From Lysinibacillus sp. FSL M8-0337 (GTDB taxonomy: Bacteria; Bacillota; Bacilli; Bacillales_A; Planococcaceae): a stretch of 64,000 nucleotides of DNA. The DNA lies in assembly GCF_038593855.1 (NCBI RefSeq), contig NZ_CP151996.1, positions 3,224,001-3,288,000 of the forward strand, written 5' to 3'. Shown piece after piece: positions 1 through 7,827 of this stretch (positions are counted from its first letter, which is position 1; every line of letters starts with the position of its first letter). The notes under the pieces were generated by a model. The model ran no database searches. It saw only the letters and a program-made list of their open reading frames with translations, and was not told the DNA's origin. The translations under genes were made by a program, and so were the position numbers.

Positions 1-25
1 CTACTTGAAAGGACTGATTAGCTGA
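1..25 (+). CDS. qoxC: Quinol oxidase subunit III, C-terminal end only
   Basis: Only the last seven codons and a TGA at 23-25 are in the window. The reading frame ends Tyr-Leu-Lys-Gly-Leu-Ile-Ser, which resembles the end of cytochrome aa3 quinol oxidase subunit III. The TGA shares its A with the ATG of the next gene, so the two are translationally coupled. The assignment rests mainly on the qoxD neighbour. Confidence 0.6.
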
Positions 26-306
26 TGAAGGAACTATTCCCAAAACAACATGTGATGGGCTTCGGCTTCTCACTATTATTAACAATTATCGCTTTAGCAG
101 TTGTGAAATTTGATATGTCTTACAATATGGCATTTGCGATCCTGTTAGTGACTGCACTTGCGCAAGCAACTGTTCAATTAGTATTATTCATGCACATCGG
201 GGAATCTGAAGATAAGAAAACGTTATATACAACAATTTTATATTCAGTATTCGTAGCTGTTGTAACAATCCTTGGTACATTATTCGCAATGATCTGGGGT
301 TACTAA
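25..306 (+). CDS. qoxD: Quinol oxidase subunit IV (QoxD)
   Basis: Small integral-membrane subunit IV of the cytochrome aa3-type menaquinol oxidase, a proton-pumping terminal oxidase in the plasma membrane. The 93-residue protein has three hydrophobic segments (about residues 12-30, 33-55, 68-91) and the pattern typical of this family, with VQLVLFMHIG in the second helix. It begins with ATG overlapping the upstream stop codon (TGATG), as expected for the last gene of a qoxABCD operon. A strong terminator follows directly. Family recognition is by similarity to QoxD/CyoD/CtaF-type subunits; the quinol rather than cytochrome c specificity is inferred. Confidence 0.85.
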   Translation: MKELFPKQHVMGFGFSLLLTIIALAVVKFDMSYNMAFAILLVTALAQATVQLVLFMHIGESEDKKTLYTTILYSVFVAVVTILGTLFAMIWGY

Positions 307-308
307 TA

Positions 309-346
309 AAAAGAGCCGAGAAAATGTCCTCATTTTCTCGGCTTTT
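309..346 (+). terminator. Rho-independent terminator of the qox operon
   Basis: A 15-16 bp stem built on GCCGAGAAAATG with a 4-nt loop, followed by TTTT. It starts a few bases after the qoxD stop codon. Confidence 0.9.
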
Positions 347-351
347 AAAAT

Positions 352-391
352 ACAACAAAAAAGCCAGTCTCGAAAATATCGAAACTAGCTT
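352..391 (-). terminator. Terminator downstream of the universal stress gene
   Basis: Read on the minus strand, a 13-bp stem with two G-U pairs and a 5-nt loop is followed by TTTTTTGTTGT. It lies about 60 bases after the stop of the 450-875 gene. Confidence 0.65.
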
Positions 392-449
392 TAGATTGTA
401 AAAAAATAGTGAACTTGCTCTAGGCTGTTATTCGTTCATTAAATTCGTA

Positions 450-875
450 TTAGCGAACGATTAGCACATCACATGTAGCTAAACGGACAATACGCTCCGC
501 TACTGAACCGATTACCATTTTTTCTAACTGATTTAAGCCCGTTGCACCACATACAATTAAGTCTACAGCAGGCAGTTGCGTAAGAATGCTTTTTGGTGAA
601 CCTGTTTCTACAACAGCCAATACCTCTGTTACGCCAGCTGTTTGAGCCTCTAATCTTAACTTTTCGATTTTAGTAAGATGGTCCTCTTTCAATTTCTCTG
701 CATACTTTAAGTCATATGCAGTAATAGCACCAAACGATTTCGTATCGATCACATTCACTAATTGTAATGTTGCGCCATATTCTTTTGCCAATTTTACCGC
801 GCGCTCACACGCTTTCAACGACTGTTCAGAAAAATCTATTGCGACAGCGATTTTTTTATAATTCGTAGCCATCAT
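450..875 (-). CDS. Universal stress protein (UspA family)
   Basis: Cytoplasmic UspA-fold protein of 141 residues, the usual single-domain length. The N-terminal strand KKIAVAIDFSE and the C-terminal ATP-binding pattern (G-A-T-G at about 110, then G-S-V-A about nine residues later) are both present, so this is probably an ATP-binding type. The start is ATG-ATG preceded by GAGGGGGATTA. It is monocistronic, convergent with qoxD and separated from it by terminators in both directions. The specific stress role cannot be read from the sequence. Confidence 0.9.
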   Translation of the reverse strand: MMATNYKKIAVAIDFSEQSLKACERAVKLAKEYGATLQLVNVIDTKSFGAITAYDLKYAEKLKEDHLTKIEKLRLEAQTAGVTEVLAVVETGSPKSILTQLPAVDLIVCGATGLNQLEKMVIGSVAERIVRLATCDVLIVR

Positions 876-1114
876 TAATCCCCCTCATCTTTTCTTACGC
901 ATTCAAAGTTTTCTCAATCATTATATCATAAAAGGAATGGATTCCCCCGTCTATCTGTAGGATGACTAGTAAAATAAAGATATTGACCGTCTACTACCAT
1001 ATTTTCAATTCAACTAAGACTAGAGAGTACCTATTCACAATATTCCCTTTCCAAATAAGTTCCAATACGCTATTATGTATGTATTTAACAAAAAAGAAAG
1101 CTAAGGAGAGGCTA

Positions 1115-1528
1115 ATGGAAGAAGTGAAAGTCGTCTATGCATTAATCAAAAATACCGATCATCATCTATTAATGGTTCATAATCACGAAGGACATTGGTC
1201 ACTTCCTGGTGGAAAAGTAGAACTAGATGAAACGCTGATAGAAGCTACAATCCGTGAAGTCCATGAAGAAACAGGCTATCTTGTGGAAGTAGGTAAATTA
1301 CTCGCAGTAAATGAATCAAAATTAACAAGCAGGAATCATCACGCTTTATTTTTCACTTTTGAAGCGCACATCATAGGTGGGGTAGAAGAAATAGCATTGC
1401 CCGATGAAATAAACAACATTGAATGGGTTCCTATCGATATAGCTAATGGTAGAATGCCTTATTATAGTGAAGGAATTGACAAACTTTATGAAAGTCACGC
1501 GCTCTACTATGACCAAGGTACAATATAA
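1115..1528 (+). CDS. NUDIX hydrolase
   Basis: Hydrolase of nucleoside diphosphates linked to another moiety; the substrate is unknown. A full Nudix box is visible: GGKVELDETLIEATIREVHEETG-type spacing (G-x5-E-x7-R-E-x2-E-E-x-G) at about residues 33-55. The frame is open from 962, but I place the start at ATG 1115 because AAGGAGAGG lies directly before it; this gives 137 residues, the normal size. The gene stands alone between minus-strand genes. Confidence 0.85.
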   Translation: MEEVKVVYALIKNTDHHLLMVHNHEGHWSLPGGKVELDETLIEATIREVHEETGYLVEVGKLLAVNESKLTSRNHHALFFTFEAHIIGGVEEIALPDEINNIEWVPIDIANGRMPYYSEGIDKLYESHALYYDQGTI

Positions 1529-1653
1529 CAAGCTGGCATAACGATACATGACCACTATAAATTAAGAAACTATTTTAAGAAGATTTGTCACTAAGTTTAT
1601 AGGCATAATAAAAGCCACTACTTTTTAAAAGTGTGACTAGCGTAAAACAATTA

Positions 1654-2067
1654 CTAGTGAAAATAAGGGAGAACTTTATCAGCCACTACCTTTTCACCAA
1701 TCTCTATCCATTTACTTTTATCATGTATATAGCCATCTTTATCAAGCGGTGTTTGGAATTGGCTCGCTCCCGTTGCATCTAGCAAAGAGCCCTCATCATA
1801 ATCCAATCCGACGTTTGTTACATGTTTAATAACAAATGGGTTCTGAAAACGAATTTGTGCATCATAAAAATCTAGTTCACCTTGCGTTACAATAAAAGGC
1901 ACTCGCAAATAGATGGTTTCTCCACCCTCACTCGATAAAATCGTATCAAAACTTCCTTTGTGATACTCCCAATTTCCTCCAATTGTAAACCCATGTCTTT
2001 CTATATGATCACGTAAGTAACCAAAGCTTATTTCTTTTCCGACAATATTAGATTCAATTTGTAACAA
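1654..2067 (-). CDS. yugN: YugN-like family protein
   Basis: A 137-residue soluble protein that I recognise as the YugN-like family of Bacillales, whose function is unknown. The N-terminus (MLQIESNIVGKE), the central GNWEYHKGSFD segment and the C-terminal WIEIGEKVVADK segment match what I recall of the family. The start is TTG, with GGAGG eight bases upstream. Single gene, no obvious partner. Confidence 0.75.
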   Translation of the reverse strand: MLQIESNIVGKEISFGYLRDHIERHGFTIGGNWEYHKGSFDTILSSEGGETIYLRVPFIVTQGELDFYDAQIRFQNPFVIKHVTNVGLDYDEGSLLDATGASQFQTPLDKDGYIHDKSKWIEIGEKVVADKVLPYFH

Positions 2068-2447
2068 TTCGATACCCTCCTTTGCTGTTGATTGCAGTCT
2101 ATCCTAAAGACACGAAATACAAACAAGTTTATTCATAGTGTTTTTTATTTCTTTATTTAAGCAAAGTTAAGTTCTCTGTTTGCATAAAACCATTTACAGA
2201 AGTACAGATACGTTTTAAGCGCTTCTCTACGCTCCCTATTACCTTTTCTCTTCATATAAAGGGAAAGAATCATTCAATGTTTAAAAGAGCGTACACATGC
2301 TGTTAGAAAGCTTCAATGAATGGGCTTATTGTCAGTTATCTCAATAGCATGGAAATTAAAAAAGACTGTAGACAAATCTCAAATTGCTTTGAGTTTGCCT
2401 ACAGTCTAAAGCATCAATGAAGATGCCTATCGTCAGTTTAATAAAAA
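2068..2447. other. Intergenic, csp terminator only
   Basis: About 380 bases with no convincing coding frame. The only clear element is the terminator at 2356-2407. Two loosely similar 25-base stretches near 2310-2335 and 2411-2437 share the CAATGAA...GTCAGTT pattern; their meaning is unknown. Confidence 0.5.
2356..2407 (-). terminator. Terminator of the cold-shock gene
   Basis: On the minus strand, AGACTGTAG pairs with CTACAGTCT, extended by CAAACTCAAA/TTTGAGATTTG-type pairing, then TTTTTTAAT. It lies 40 bases after the csp stop. Confidence 0.85.
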
Positions 2448-2651
2448 TTAAAGTTTAACGATGTTTGTAGCTTGAGGTCCGCGTTGGCCTTCTTCTACAG
2501 AGAATTCCACTTTTTGACCTTCGTCAAGTGATTTGAAACCGTCACCTTGGATAGCTGAGAAGTGAGCGAATACATCGTTTCCGCCTTCAACTTCGATGAA
2601 ACCAAAACCTTTTTCTGCGTTAAACCATTTTACTGTACCTTGTTGTGTCAT
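2448..2651 (-). CDS. Cold-shock protein (CspB/CspD type)
   Basis: Single cold-shock-domain RNA chaperone of 67 residues, the usual length. RNP1 (KGFGFI, residues 14-19) and RNP2 (VFAHF, 27-31) are intact, so single-stranded nucleic-acid binding is expected. The ATG is preceded by TGGAGGTCATTTAA. It has its own promoter (2802-2830), a leader of roughly 140 nucleotides with a long hairpin, and its own terminator, so it is a monocistronic unit. Paralogue assignment within the Csp family is not possible from this window. Confidence 0.95.
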   Translation of the reverse strand: MTQQGTVKWFNAEKGFGFIEVEGGNDVFAHFSAIQGDGFKSLDEGQKVEFSVEEGQRGPQATNIVKL

Positions 2652-2706
2652 TTAAATGACCTCCATTAATTGTATTTAATAATATCCGATTTCCTCAAAA
2701 GAAAAA

Positions 2707-2768
2707 AATTCACATATTACAAAAAGTACCGAACAAATAACACGATTACTCTTTGTAACATGTGAATT
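2707..2768 (-). promoter_or_regulatory. Long hairpin in the csp 5' leader
   Basis: Positions 2707-2728 and 2747-2768 are inverted copies of 22 bases, with only two G-U positions and an 18-base loop. On the transcript the stem is followed at once by a run of U residues, so it has the form of an intrinsic terminator or attenuator inside the leader, about 55 bases before the start codon. The structure is seen; a role in temperature or autoregulation is inferred. Confidence 0.7.
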
Positions 2769-2801
2769 CATTGTTTCTTCGCAAACGATCTTATTAATTT
2801 T

Positions 2802-2830
2802 ATTATATACTACAAAATTTCCTTTGTCTA
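2802..2830 (-). promoter_or_regulatory. Sigma-A promoter for csp
   Basis: On the minus strand TAGACA (2825-2830) and TATAAT (2802-2807) are separated by exactly 17 bases. The predicted transcript starts near 2795. Confidence 0.8.
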
Positions 2831-2887
2831 GTGCTAGTATAAACAACTTTCAATTTCTTTATTCATATTCTTTTAAATCTTTTCAAA

Positions 2888-3207
2888 AGAGGCTGGGACA
2901 TAACTAAAAAAATTTAAGGAACAGAGGAAAGATGTTCGTAAATTTTTCTATATGGAGAACTTAGCTATTCTTGCTTTTGCAATAAATAAAACATTAGAAG
3001 TGTTCACTAGTTGTTGGTAGCGGAGGTGGTGACTCCTGCTCAGAACAGCACACAATGTAAGACGCTGGCATTCCACGCGTTAGCGAGGGTTGCGGCTTAC
3101 TGTGATGAGCGGAAAGCACCGCTGTAGCGAACAACAATGGCGCAGCAAAAAAGGTGTTAGATTGACTGCAATCAATCTAACACCTTTTCTCTTTTGTCCT
3201 AGCTTCT
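2888..3207. repeat. Non-coding element with terminal inverted repeats
   Basis: The stretch begins with AGAGGCTGGGACATAA (2888-2903) and ends with an inverted relative of it (3192-3207, 13 of 16 matching). Between them lies a GC-richer segment (about 3015-3135) with its own imperfect inverted symmetry, GTTG-GTAGCGGAGGTG against CACCGCTGTAGCG-AACAAC. There is no coding frame. It resembles the short intergenic repeats with a GGCTGGGACA end that occur in Bacillales, and is probably a dispersed, MITE-like repeat; copy number cannot be judged here. Confidence 0.55.
3147..3190. terminator. Bidirectional terminator
   Basis: A perfect 17-bp stem (3149-3165 with 3172-3188) with a 6-base loop and A/T runs on both sides. 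It serves the SET-domain gene on the minus strand and sits inside the right end of the 2888-3207 element. Confidence 0.85.
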
Positions 3208-3219
3208 GTTCACTCTTTA

Positions 3220-3597
3220 TTATTTCTCATTAAACCATAATTGGTCTTGATTATCTACATCACCGTTATAATTAATACATATTTCTTCCCCAGCCTTAAT
3301 GTCTTTGAAAGCAAAGAAATCAAATGTCTGGTTTCTAAAATTAATCTCATAGGTTGCATTTGGTTCATAAGAATGGTTAAACAACATCCCATAGCCAAGA
3401 AGAATTGCAGATTGACCTATTCCATATTCAAAAGCATAATCTCCAAGCAATGTTTGCTCGATATATTGATGCTGTTCATTTGGATAAGAAATGACTGGTG
3501 CTTCATGCAACAGCTCTCCTTTTTGGATATCGCACGTAGCAAATACCCCTCTATTGAATTCTCCATCACTTAATGGAGATGTTTTAATTTCTATCAT
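3220..3597 (-). CDS. Small SET-domain protein
   Basis: Putative protein-lysine methyltransferase of about 125 residues. The SET hallmarks are visible: N-terminal RGVFATCDIQKGELL, the NHSYEPNA motif (S-adenosylmethionine and active-site region) and GEEICINYNGD near the end. I choose ATG 3597 because AGGAGAACG precedes it; the GTG at 3615 has no good ribosome site. Stand-alone bacterial SET proteins of this size are known but have no established substrate. No operon partner. Confidence 0.8.
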   Translation of the reverse strand: MIEIKTSPLSDGEFNRGVFATCDIQKGELLHEAPVISYPNEQHQYIEQTLLGDYAFEYGIGQSAILLGYGMLFNHSYEPNATYEINFRNQTFDFFAFKDIKAGEEICINYNGDVDNQDQLWFNEK

Positions 3598-3769
3598 ATT
3601 CGTTCTCCTACTCACTATTAAAATATACTTACAACTGTACCATTAATTTAGTCCATGAGCTCATTTTTTTAATCTTTTGGGCAATTTTTTTCAATTTAAA
3701 TCCATTTACGGTCTTTTAAAAGACAAAAAGATTAGGTAATCTAATGCATCTGGTTATCTAATTTTATTT

Positions 3770-3812
3770 CAAAAAAATCGTGTAGCACATCGCCATTCAA
3801 ATGCGCTACACG
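3770..3812 (-). terminator. Terminator of the small membrane-protein gene
   Basis: On the minus strand an 11-bp stem (3779-3789 with 3802-3812) containing one G-U pair is followed by ATTTTTTT. Confidence 0.75.
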
Positions 3813-3829
3813 AAATATATTTTGTAAAA

Positions 3830-3997
3830 TCAATTTTTAGCATTGTTTTTTAATAGATGATTAAGTATAACCACTATGATTATTAAGCCAATAAAAGTAC
3901 CTGTATTATCTGACTCAATGGCAAAAAATGTAGGAAGAACAAATAAATTGAGTATAAAGATGAATGTCGCCATTATCAATAAAAATCGATATATCAT
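3830..3997 (-). CDS. Small two-helix membrane protein, 55 residues
   Basis: A short open frame starting with ATG and GGAGCG nine bases upstream. The product has two hydrophobic stretches (about residues 3-26 and 34-50) joined by a short polar turn (ESDNTG), with a basic C-terminal tail. Its own terminator follows, which supports a real gene. No family recognised. It lies 66 bases after the secreted SH3-like gene and could be co-transcribed with it. Confidence 0.55.
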   Translation of the reverse strand: MIYRFLLIMATFIFILNLFVLPTFFAIESDNTGTFIGLIIIVVILNHLLKNNAKN

Positions 3998-4063
3998 TTT
4001 ATTAATCGCTCCTTACTGTCCCAAAGCATAGTTATCAGCGCTTTAACAAGGTCTAGCTTAGAC

Positions 4064-5275
4064 TTATTGAACCCAATAATCGTAACGACCCTTCACTAAT
4101 CCTTTAGCAATAATATAATCTCCTGCGATTACTACATTGTTAAATGTTTCATAACCACCTGTTATATTTAAAGATAAGTGCTCATATATTTTGGTCACTT
4201 TTTGCTCATTTCCATTGATATAAATTGTATCATTTACTTTTAGCGGGAACTGAATCGTTATTTTATGATCGTGTAATTCACTTGCTAAATGATAAGTTAG
4301 CTTATTATTTACAAGTGCATAGCTAAGAACTCCTGCTAGTTGTTTGCCTCCACTAATTTCATCATCATTTACTAGTTGCATATAGCCTTGCCAGCGATTA
4401 CTAGCAGTCGGTGAAAACTCGGCTAAATAGTAATCTGGGGCTGTTTGTGATAAGGAAATCTTTTTCGTTGCATCAAATAAAATGTTCGACGGTTCAGCTA
4501 AACTTAGTAGCTCCTTGTCCATGATTGGCGTTTTAGATAAAGCACTTGCAGGGAGGTATCCATATATTTTATTTGAAGACACGTAGGCACGACCATCTGC
4601 TGTTGTGAAATAGACTGCAACAGATGTGCCCGTCTTTAATGATTGACTTTGCCAGCCAGGACGAACGGATACATCAACATTTTCTTTTACATATTGAATA
4701 GTTCCTTCAGGTAAATTGGAAACATAGTCTTGCGGTATATATCCCCATACATAATCAATTGTCGAATCCGTTCTTGGATTGTATTCTACTTTTACATAAT
4801 CTCCACTTAGCTCGACTACTTTAAAGACAGTTCCATATGGCGTATGCATAATAGTTTTTGCTGAACTATTCGGGGCTTCTTTAATAGAAACGCCTTTTGC
4901 TGAGCTTGCAAATATAGGTGTGCCAACCGTAAACTTTTCACCTGCTACTTGTTGTTGAATAGCTAACGGAACATCCTTGTAAATCACTAAATTGGTTGCT
5001 TGTACACGATAGCCGCCACTCATCTTGTATACTTTGCCAACAGTTGAATACTCGTGGCCGTACACACGATAAAATTCCCCTTTCTTGACAACGAGTGAGG
5101 TGAACGTGCCATCAGCATTTTTTTTATATATTTTCACATCTTTTGAAAAGGTTAATTTACCTGTTTGCCCTTTTGTAATTTCCGCACCATCCCAAATAAC
5201 CTTTGCTTCTGTATTTGATTGAAAGCTTAAGCATATTATTAGCGTAAAGAATACTATCCATTTTTTCATAAACAC
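4064..5275 (-). CDS. Secreted protein with SH3-like domains
   Basis: Exported protein of about 400 residues. It starts with a signal peptide (Lys-Lys followed by a 15-residue hydrophobic core, likely cleavage near SNTEA-K). Residues about 120-190 look like a bacterial SH3 domain (KGVSIKEAPNSSAKTI ... WGYIPQDYV), and residues 195-250 like a second, weaker copy (ENVDVSVRPGW ... YGYLPASALS). The rest is beta-rich and unassigned. Such domains often bind cell-wall peptides, but there is no catalytic domain. GTG 5275 has AGGAG six bases upstream; ATG 5278 and ATG 5269 are alternatives. Confidence 0.65.
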   Translation of the reverse strand: MFMKKWIVFFTLIICLSFQSNTEAKVIWDGAEITKGQTGKLTFSKDVKIYKKNADGTFTSLVVKKGEFYRVYGHEYSTVGKVYKMSGGYRVQATNLVIYKDVPLAIQQQVAGEKFTVGTPIFASSAKGVSIKEAPNSSAKTIMHTPYGTVFKVVELSGDYVKVEYNPRTDSTIDYVWGYIPQDYVSNLPEGTIQYVKENVDVSVRPGWQSQSLKTGTSVAVYFTTADGRAYVSSNKIYGYLPASALSKTPIMDKELLSLAEPSNILFDATKKISLSQTAPDYYLAEFSPTASNRWQGYMQLVNDDEISGGKQLAGVLSYALVNNKLTYHLASELHDHKITIQFPLKVNDTIYINGNEQKVTKIYEHLSLNITGGYETFNNVVIAGDYIIAKGLVKGRYDYWVQ

Positions 5276-5424
5276 CATTCGCTCCTTTTAATCTATTTGT
5301 CTATCTCCATTGTTTTGTTCAACCGTATAGTCGCCATACAATTATAGTAATTGTTACAGCAAAGGCTTCCTCAAAAGAGAAAGCCTAGCTAACAAATTTT
5401 AACCGTTAATGAATAGGGCGTACA

Positions 5425-7815
5425 TCAGTTAATGGTAAGCCATTGCGCTTTAAATGCTGCGACAGGCAGTGGTCGGCTAAACAAATAACCTTGCGCATAG
5501 TCACAGCCAATTTCGGCTAAGAATTCGTATTCTTCCTCCCCTTCTACTCCTTCCGCTATTACTTTCAAATCGAGCTGCTTGGCTATCGCTATAATGGTTT
5601 TGACAAGCGCTTTGTTTTCATCATCTTGGTTCATCCCAATAACAAATGATTTATCAATTTTTAAGGAATCCAATGGATATTTATTTAAATAGCTAAGCGA
5701 TGAATAGCCTGTGCCGAAATCATCCATTGATAGACTGATTCCTAGTTTTTTCAATGCATATAATTTTTCAATCATTGACTCAGCGTACATCGCAATACTC
5801 TCCGTAATCTCCAACACAACATAGGATGCATCGAATGATGTATCCTCTATTGCTTGCTTTACACTTTCTACAAATGTTGATTCAAGTAGCTGCTTCACCG
5901 ATACATTAATACTTATTTTTAAAGGCTTATTTGTTTCATTGTGCCAGCGGGCAGTTTGTGCAATGGCTGTCGTCAATATCCATTTACCTATCGGAATAAT
6001 CATCCCTGTTTCTTCCATAACTGAAATAAATTCATCTGGGGTAACTTGACCAAGCACCTCATTATTCCATCTAATGAGTGATTCCATAGCAATAATTTCA
6101 TTCGTTTTCACATCAATAATAGGCTGGTAATAAAGCTCAAACTCCTCATTATCTAATGCCGTTCGTAATTGCTTTTCAATCATCATCTTGCGGTAGAAGT
6201 GTTGTTGCATTTCTGAAGTAAATAATTGATAGTTATTTTTCCCTCGTTCTTTTACGTAGTACATGGCTGTATCTGCATGCTTAATCAATGTATTCGCATC
6301 ATACCCATCATTAGGGAAAGTGCTAATACCAATACTCGGTGTAATGAAATACTCACTTCCATCAATCCAAAACGCTGTATTAAATTGACATAACAAATCT
6401 TTAGCAAATCTCTCACTTTCACAAGCATCATAATAAGGCAGTAAAATGGTAAATTCATCTCCACCGAGTCGATAGATCGTTGCCTTGCTATGTTTTTCTT
6501 TTAGCAATATTTCAATACGCCTTGATACTTCAATCAATAAGAGATCACCCACATCGTGCCCAAGTGAATCATTAATATATTTAAAACGATCGAGATCAAA
6601 GAATAATATGGCATTTTGACTTCCTTCAAGTTTTGCTTGTTCTAAAAGCGCTATTAAATCTTCATTGAACATCCTTCTATTTGGTAACCCTGTTAATGCA
6701 TCATGATTAGCTTGAAACTTGATTTCATCTTCATAGCGCTTGCGTTCCGTAATATCAGTGGAAACTGCCAGTAATGTAGCACTATCATTGATATGAATCG
6801 GAACTTTGACCGTTTGTACCCATACAACTTCCCCGGAAGCAGATGTAATAGCTTCTTCTTTTATAAAATACTTTTCTGGCAACTTAAACATATTGTCTGG
6901 ATTGTTGCAATCTTCTCCATCAGTGAAGTCAGCTAGTAAATCTCCGTCCGTTTTCCCAATCATATCTTGAAAGCTCATGCCCATTAACTGTGCATAAGAT
7001 TTGTTCATTAACGTATAACGACCACTTTCATCTTGCGCATAAATATAATTCGGATTTAAATCAATGACCCTGAATAAAAACTGCTTTTGCTCGTATAGCT
7101 TTTTATTCATATTTTTGACGATTTCAAGGTGCATTCTACTCGAAAGAATCAAGATAGAAATCGCAAAGACTAAAATAGCAATCGAGCTTGGGTACAATCT
7201 GGAAGTTGGAAACATATTTAAATAACCAATAGCAAAGCCGATGGACGTGAAAATAGTAAAATAAAATAAAAAAGAACGTTCACTTTTATGTTGTACATCT
7301 AAACTAATCAACAAACAAATAATAATTGTGACGATAAATAGAAATACATTAAAATTAAAAATCCATGATAACTCTCCATCAACAGGAAAGTAAAAAACAC
7401 TTGTATCCATTTGAATAAGTTCTAATCCACGAATACTTTTAGAGCTCCATCCTATTATGTAAACAAATAAAGCAAACGCATAAGAGATGAACACAGTAGT
7501 CCGATTAACAATAGACCCCCACTTTTTTTGATACTCCGATGGGAGCATTTCTTGAACAATCGTATATCCAACATAAAAAATGGTTGGTGTTAACATAATT
7601 GACCCAAATCGAAAAAGCTTGAAAAAGAACATAATGGTCTCTTGGCTAAACATTTGAACAGCATATAAAAATGAAACATCTATGTGCCAAAAAGACGCCA
7701 AAAGAAGAAATAGAAAAATAATTTTGGATAGTTTATTTTTTTTGAATAACACTAAAATCGTAATTCCAACACAAATGGGAATACAAGATAACAAAAGTAA
7801 AAAAATAAAAAACAT
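5425..7815 (-). CDS. Membrane PAS-GGDEF-EAL c-di-GMP enzyme
   Basis: A 796-residue signalling protein. About residues 1-225 hold seven or eight membrane helices, followed by a PAS domain (about 245-355, ending in DITERK), a diguanylate cyclase domain with an intact GGDEF motif (about 450) and an EAL domain. The EAL signature reads E-S-L instead of E-A-L, but the catalytic Glu, the DDFGTGYSS loop and the KIDKSF and QGY motifs are kept, so both synthesis and breakdown of c-di-GMP remain possible. The ATG follows AGGAGG. It is the second gene after the ketoacyl-synthase-like gene, with a 12-base gap. Confidence 0.9.
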   Translation of the reverse strand: MFFIFLLLLSCIPICVGITILVLFKKNKLSKIIFLFLLLASFWHIDVSFLYAVQMFSQETIMFFFKLFRFGSIMLTPTIFYVGYTIVQEMLPSEYQKKWGSIVNRTTVFISYAFALFVYIIGWSSKSIRGLELIQMDTSVFYFPVDGELSWIFNFNVFLFIVTIIICLLISLDVQHKSERSFLFYFTIFTSIGFAIGYLNMFPTSRLYPSSIAILVFAISILILSSRMHLEIVKNMNKKLYEQKQFLFRVIDLNPNYIYAQDESGRYTLMNKSYAQLMGMSFQDMIGKTDGDLLADFTDGEDCNNPDNMFKLPEKYFIKEEAITSASGEVVWVQTVKVPIHINDSATLLAVSTDITERKRYEDEIKFQANHDALTGLPNRRMFNEDLIALLEQAKLEGSQNAILFFDLDRFKYINDSLGHDVGDLLLIEVSRRIEILLKEKHSKATIYRLGGDEFTILLPYYDACESERFAKDLLCQFNTAFWIDGSEYFITPSIGISTFPNDGYDANTLIKHADTAMYYVKERGKNNYQLFTSEMQQHFYRKMMIEKQLRTALDNEEFELYYQPIIDVKTNEIIAMESLIRWNNEVLGQVTPDEFISVMEETGMIIPIGKWILTTAIAQTARWHNETNKPLKISINVSVKQLLESTFVESVKQAIEDTSFDASYVVLEITESIAMYAESMIEKLYALKKLGISLSMDDFGTGYSSLSYLNKYPLDSLKIDKSFVIGMNQDDENKALVKTIIAIAKQLDLKVIAEGVEGEEEYEFLAEIGCDYAQGYLFSRPLPVAAFKAQWLTIN

Positions 7816-7827
7816 ATAAAGAGCCTC

